From assembly GCA_029339195.1 (NCBI GenBank), contig JAPTJF010000360.1, positions 1 to 64,000 on the forward strand: 64,000 nucleotides of DNA, given 5' to 3'. This document shows positions 60,901 through 64,000 of this stretch, piece after piece. The position numbers and the translations under genes were made by a program. The first letter of the stretch is position 1. Every line of letters starts with the position of its first letter. Origin of the DNA: Micractinium sp. NFX-FRZ (taxonomy: Eukaryota > Chlorophyta > Trebouxiophyceae > Chlorellales > Chlorellaceae). Below the pieces are notes generated by a model. It did not search any database, was not told the origin of the DNA, and saw nothing but the letters and a program-made list of their open reading frames with translations.

Positions 60901-63900
60901 GGGCCGGGAACAGAAACCGCAGGCAAGGCCCTGCTGTGTGTGACAGTTGGCGTGCGGGGAGCGGGTTGACAGCTGCCTGCCTGCTTGCCAGCCTTGCCGG
61001 AGTTGCCCACCTGCATTTCTGACTACCGATGCTGCTGGCACCAGTTCCTCTGCGCTGCACGTACCCCTTGTTGACATGACACGGCCCCACACACTGCAGT
61101 GCCGACATCGTCGCCTTCTTCAGGCAGCTCTGCATGGGGGTGCTGAGGAACCTGATGCTCGGCGGCCACATGCAGACACGATCCCCCATGCACGTGCCGG
61201 TAAGCTGGTGCTGCTGCTGCCTGCATGCCGCTGGCAGCATGGCCTTCCTGTCTGCCGGCTGGCAGTGGCGCTGCCTGTCGGACCCTCCTTGCGGGTCCCG
61301 CTTAGAAGCTGCCGTGCGCATTGTTTGCCTTGTTCCATGTTACTCGATATATACGATTCCCCACCCTTGCGCTCATTCTGAACTCCCTCTGCCCCTTTCT
61401 GCCCTGCCGTCTCCTGCCCGCAGGTGCTGTGCCTGGGCGCCTGGATGTTGTTCCTGGGCAGTGCCGACTTCTTCTCCTTCTGGGAGATCAACCGCCGGCG
61501 CTGCCCGCGCCCAGACGAAGCAGCCATTCTGGAGGCGGCTGAGCTGTGGACGGACATCTGCTCGCAGGCCGAGGTGCGCAGGGTTGCGTCTGCTGCCTGT
61601 CGGGTGAATGCGCGACTTAGTGTGCCCTCTCGTTTGCTGGTGTGGCCCACAGCAGTGCCTCCAGCAGCACTTCGTCCTGCAACGTGTCAACATGCTGCAG
61701 CTGCTCACATATTTGGACACATTTAGTCCTGGCATTCTCCTTCAACTGGCTGCTGCAGGGCCTGCCGCTGGACCTGTCGTCGCCGGAGCAGGCTGAGGCC
61801 TGCCAGGCGCTGGCCAGCAAGATGCTGCGCATGCGCAACCTCCTGCTACCGCTGACCCAGCCACAGGGGGTAAGGGTCGTTGCTTGCATATGCCTTTTTG
61901 ATGGAAGAACTCAGTGCCACCACAGCTTGCCTGCTTGAGGCATTGCAGGTGCACTGTTCCCTGTCGCGCCGTGTGCTGATTGTGCTGCTCTGAGGACGGG
62001 TGAAGCGCTCTGCCAGGCCTCCCTGCTGCTTGGCGTCGTGCCTTGCTGCCTCCGTACATGCCCGTGCAGATGCCCAACCGCCTGGGCTGCACCCGCTTGT
62101 ACCGTGCTGGCTGCACCATCAACCTGCCTCGCCTTTTCTGATGCCGCTCCCCCTGCACAGGACCCCTCAGCACTCTGGGTGGCGCACAACCTCATGTCGC
62201 TGCGGCACCCACTGGTGGACGCCATGAAGAAGCAGGCGCGCTTGGGGCGTTGTGCGAGCATGCTGCTATCCCTGCTGCCATCGCAGCCGTTGTCACAGCG
62301 CTTGGAGTCTGGCTTGCAAAGGACTGGGACAGGTGGCGTGATGATGCCTGGCAAACGTTGGCAAAGTGTGTGCGACCAGTAGGGCGCCTCCTTGCTGCCG
62401 GTCAGGTGGCATGGGGGGCAGCGCTGCATGCTATGCAGGCCTTGCCGCCCAAACTTGCAGGCTCTGGCTCGTTTATTGTTGATCTGCTGCAGGACGTCGA
62501 GGCGCTGTCTGGTGGGGAGGACTGGGAGCAGGCAGTAGAGAAGCACCGCCACCAGGACTGGGGAGACGTCGTGGCGGTGAGTGGTGTGGATGAGTGAGGG
62601 TGTGGTCGCATTAAGCTAGTAAGGCCCTAGAGAAAGAGCACCAAAGCAAGGCTCGGCTTTGGTACTGTTGTCTTTTCTGTCGACACAATTTCTGGATGCA
62701 TCGGCTCAGCGGTATACATGTGTGCCGTTTCAACTGCTCCCTGCAGGCGGCCAAGCGGGCGGCGGGGCTGGAGCGGCAGCCGGCTGCACAGCCAGACATG
62801 TCCCAGTCCGAGGCCAAGGATGCTATCGCTATTCTGGCCAAGGTCAGTGTTTAGTTTGCACTGCCAGCTCAACGCAGGGATGTGAGGAAGGGTGGTCCTG
62901 CAGGTGGCTTGCCACAGCAGTGTGGCCAGCAGAACCGACCCCACACATGTGTGCATTCATCTCCCGGCCCACATCCCCGGGTTGAATCTGCTGCTGTGTC
63001 CCACGCCAGACAGCCCGCACTGCCTCCGCTTCACTGCCGTACTCCTCTGCCGTCCATCGCTTCACGTCTTATCCATCAATATTCTACGCCCTCCCACTCT
63101 ACCCTGCAGATCCAGCAAGAGCTGGCACAGCTGCCGCTGCCGCCTGGCGTGGCTCTGCCCGAAGGCATCGCAGCGCTCCTGGGTCAGACCCACTTTGCTG
63201 CAGCCACAGCGGCACCCAGCAGAGAGGCTGCCCAAGTGGCGCCCCAGCCTGCCGCGGCACCCACCACAGGGGCCGCCCCAGCGGCGCCCCAGTCTGCCGC
63301 GGCGCCAGCAGCAGGGGCCTCCCCAGCGGCACCGGAGGCAGTGACAGTGGCTGGGGTGCCTGAGGCGGTGCTGCCGACGGGGGATGCAGAGGTGCAGGCA
63401 GAGCAGGAGTACTTCCGCGCTTTGGGCAGAGGAGCTCAGGTGGCGCTCAGAAAGGCAAAGGGCGCCTTCCCGCATGCCTCCGGCATCGGCCGGCTGGTAG
63501 CGTTGCCCGACCACCAACGGCACAGCCCCTCTGGCTCTGGCCTCTTCACGATGGTGGCACCGGCCGCCCGCCAGGTGTCTGCCGCGGCTTCCGCGCACCA
63601 GGCAAGTGGGTTGATGGTCTCAGGGCTAACACCGTCTTGGATGCCAGCTGGCAGGCAGGTAGCAGATCAATGAGTGCGGCCCACCTCCTCAATGTTCGTC
63701 TCTTGATGAAATGCACAGCTGTTGCCAGCTGTCACCAGGCAGTTGGTGCACACTCTTACAGTCGTTGTGAGAGTGTTACATTGCGCTGCAGGAGCCAGAG
63801 TCGGGCGCTGCAGAGCGCAACATGGGCGACGTAGGCAGCAGCAATGACGGCAGCCGCGGCAGCCAGGCCGGAGCGGACCCCGCCTTGCCCGCTGTGGTTG

Positions 63901-64000
63901 CCACAGGAAGCTTCTCGAATGGCAGCAGCCCCAGCAGCAGTGCAGCAGGCACAGCAGGACTAGCAGGTGCAAGGGGCACAGCAGGGGCTGTGGCAGCAGC
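57966..64000 (+). CDS. divergent protein-kinase-like protein (3' end outside window)
   Basis: Exons I can support: 57966-58055, 58234-58498, 58752-58912, 59373-59446, 59653-59705, 60013-60190, 60389-60494, 60843-60922, 61100-61199, 61424-61573, 61653-about 61730, 61759-61869, 62161-about 62233, 62493-62576, 62747-62842, 63110-63601 and 63792 to the window end. Kinase-like signs: LIADGTPVAIKLHKVV (VAIK Lys about 95), a hinge-like YVMPHYPLGSLSSLL, IQDLTSNNLL in place of HRDLKPEN (Asp and Asn kept), SDPG in place of DFG, and TSDLYSLSTVFLE like the helix-F motif. The second half continues with helices (ADFFSFWEINRRRCPRPDEAA, NLMSLRHPLVDAMKKQ) and a low-complexity Ala/Pro tail. Several donors appear to be GC (after 58912, 60922, 62233 and 63601). 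The frame between 61653 and 61759 is unresolved. Confidence 0.6.

Overview
The window looks like nuclear DNA of a Chlorella-like trebouxiophyte green alga. It is GC-rich and gene-dense, and almost every gene is broken into many small exons with introns of roughly 100-800 bases. TGTAA, the usual chlorophyte poly(A) signal, follows several genes. The gene content also fits: a plant-type tandem GTP cyclohydrolase I, a pair of HIC6-like chloroplast LEA genes, a plant-type HhH-deoxynucleoside kinase, a mitochondrial HSP70, eL28, and an HscB with a zinc ribbon. All gene models were spliced by eye; exon phases were checked and nearly all add up to complete frames.

Layout: 1-850, a 27-bp minisatellite with a 351-bp higher-order period. 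1430-9865 (-), mitochondrial HSP70. 10284-13891 (+), NMN adenylyltransferase. 14999-20356 (-), deoxynucleoside kinase with an N-terminal HhH. 21106-23830 (+), RGG protein of the SERBP1/HABP4 family. 25176-26696 (+), ribosomal protein eL28. 27380-36267 (-), a 24-exon ER-targeted, Trp-rich LEA-like protein. 36554-39376 and 39852-42472 (+), two tandem plastid-type LEA genes. 42747-44048 (-), intronless PGAP3/Per1. 44117-44986 (-), RMI2. 45588-48050 (+), GTP cyclohydrolase I. 49060-51365 (-), helicase-associated-domain protein. 51621-54208 (+), HscB/Jac1. 54732-57027 (+), unknown protein. 57966 to beyond 64000 (+), divergent protein-kinase-like protein, cut by the window end.

Most genes are arranged head to head over short shared upstream regions (255-750 bp): HSP70/NMNAT, dNK/SERBP1, LEA-like/LEA1, RMI2/GCH1 and HA-protein/HscB. 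Stretch 27-42.5 kb is a stress-protein cluster: one secretory LEA-like gene fires away from two plastid LEA genes across under 300 bp. mtHSP70 and HscB, partners in mitochondrial Fe-S cluster transfer, both occur here about 42 kb apart.

The most striking signal is architectural. Many introns contain one to four decayed tandem copies of the neighbouring exon edge together with its splice site. This recurs in at least six genes, on both donor and acceptor sides. It suggests an ongoing process that lengthens introns, supplies decoy splice sites and could seed duplicated exons, as seen in the LEA-like gene. Several GC-AG introns are also present.
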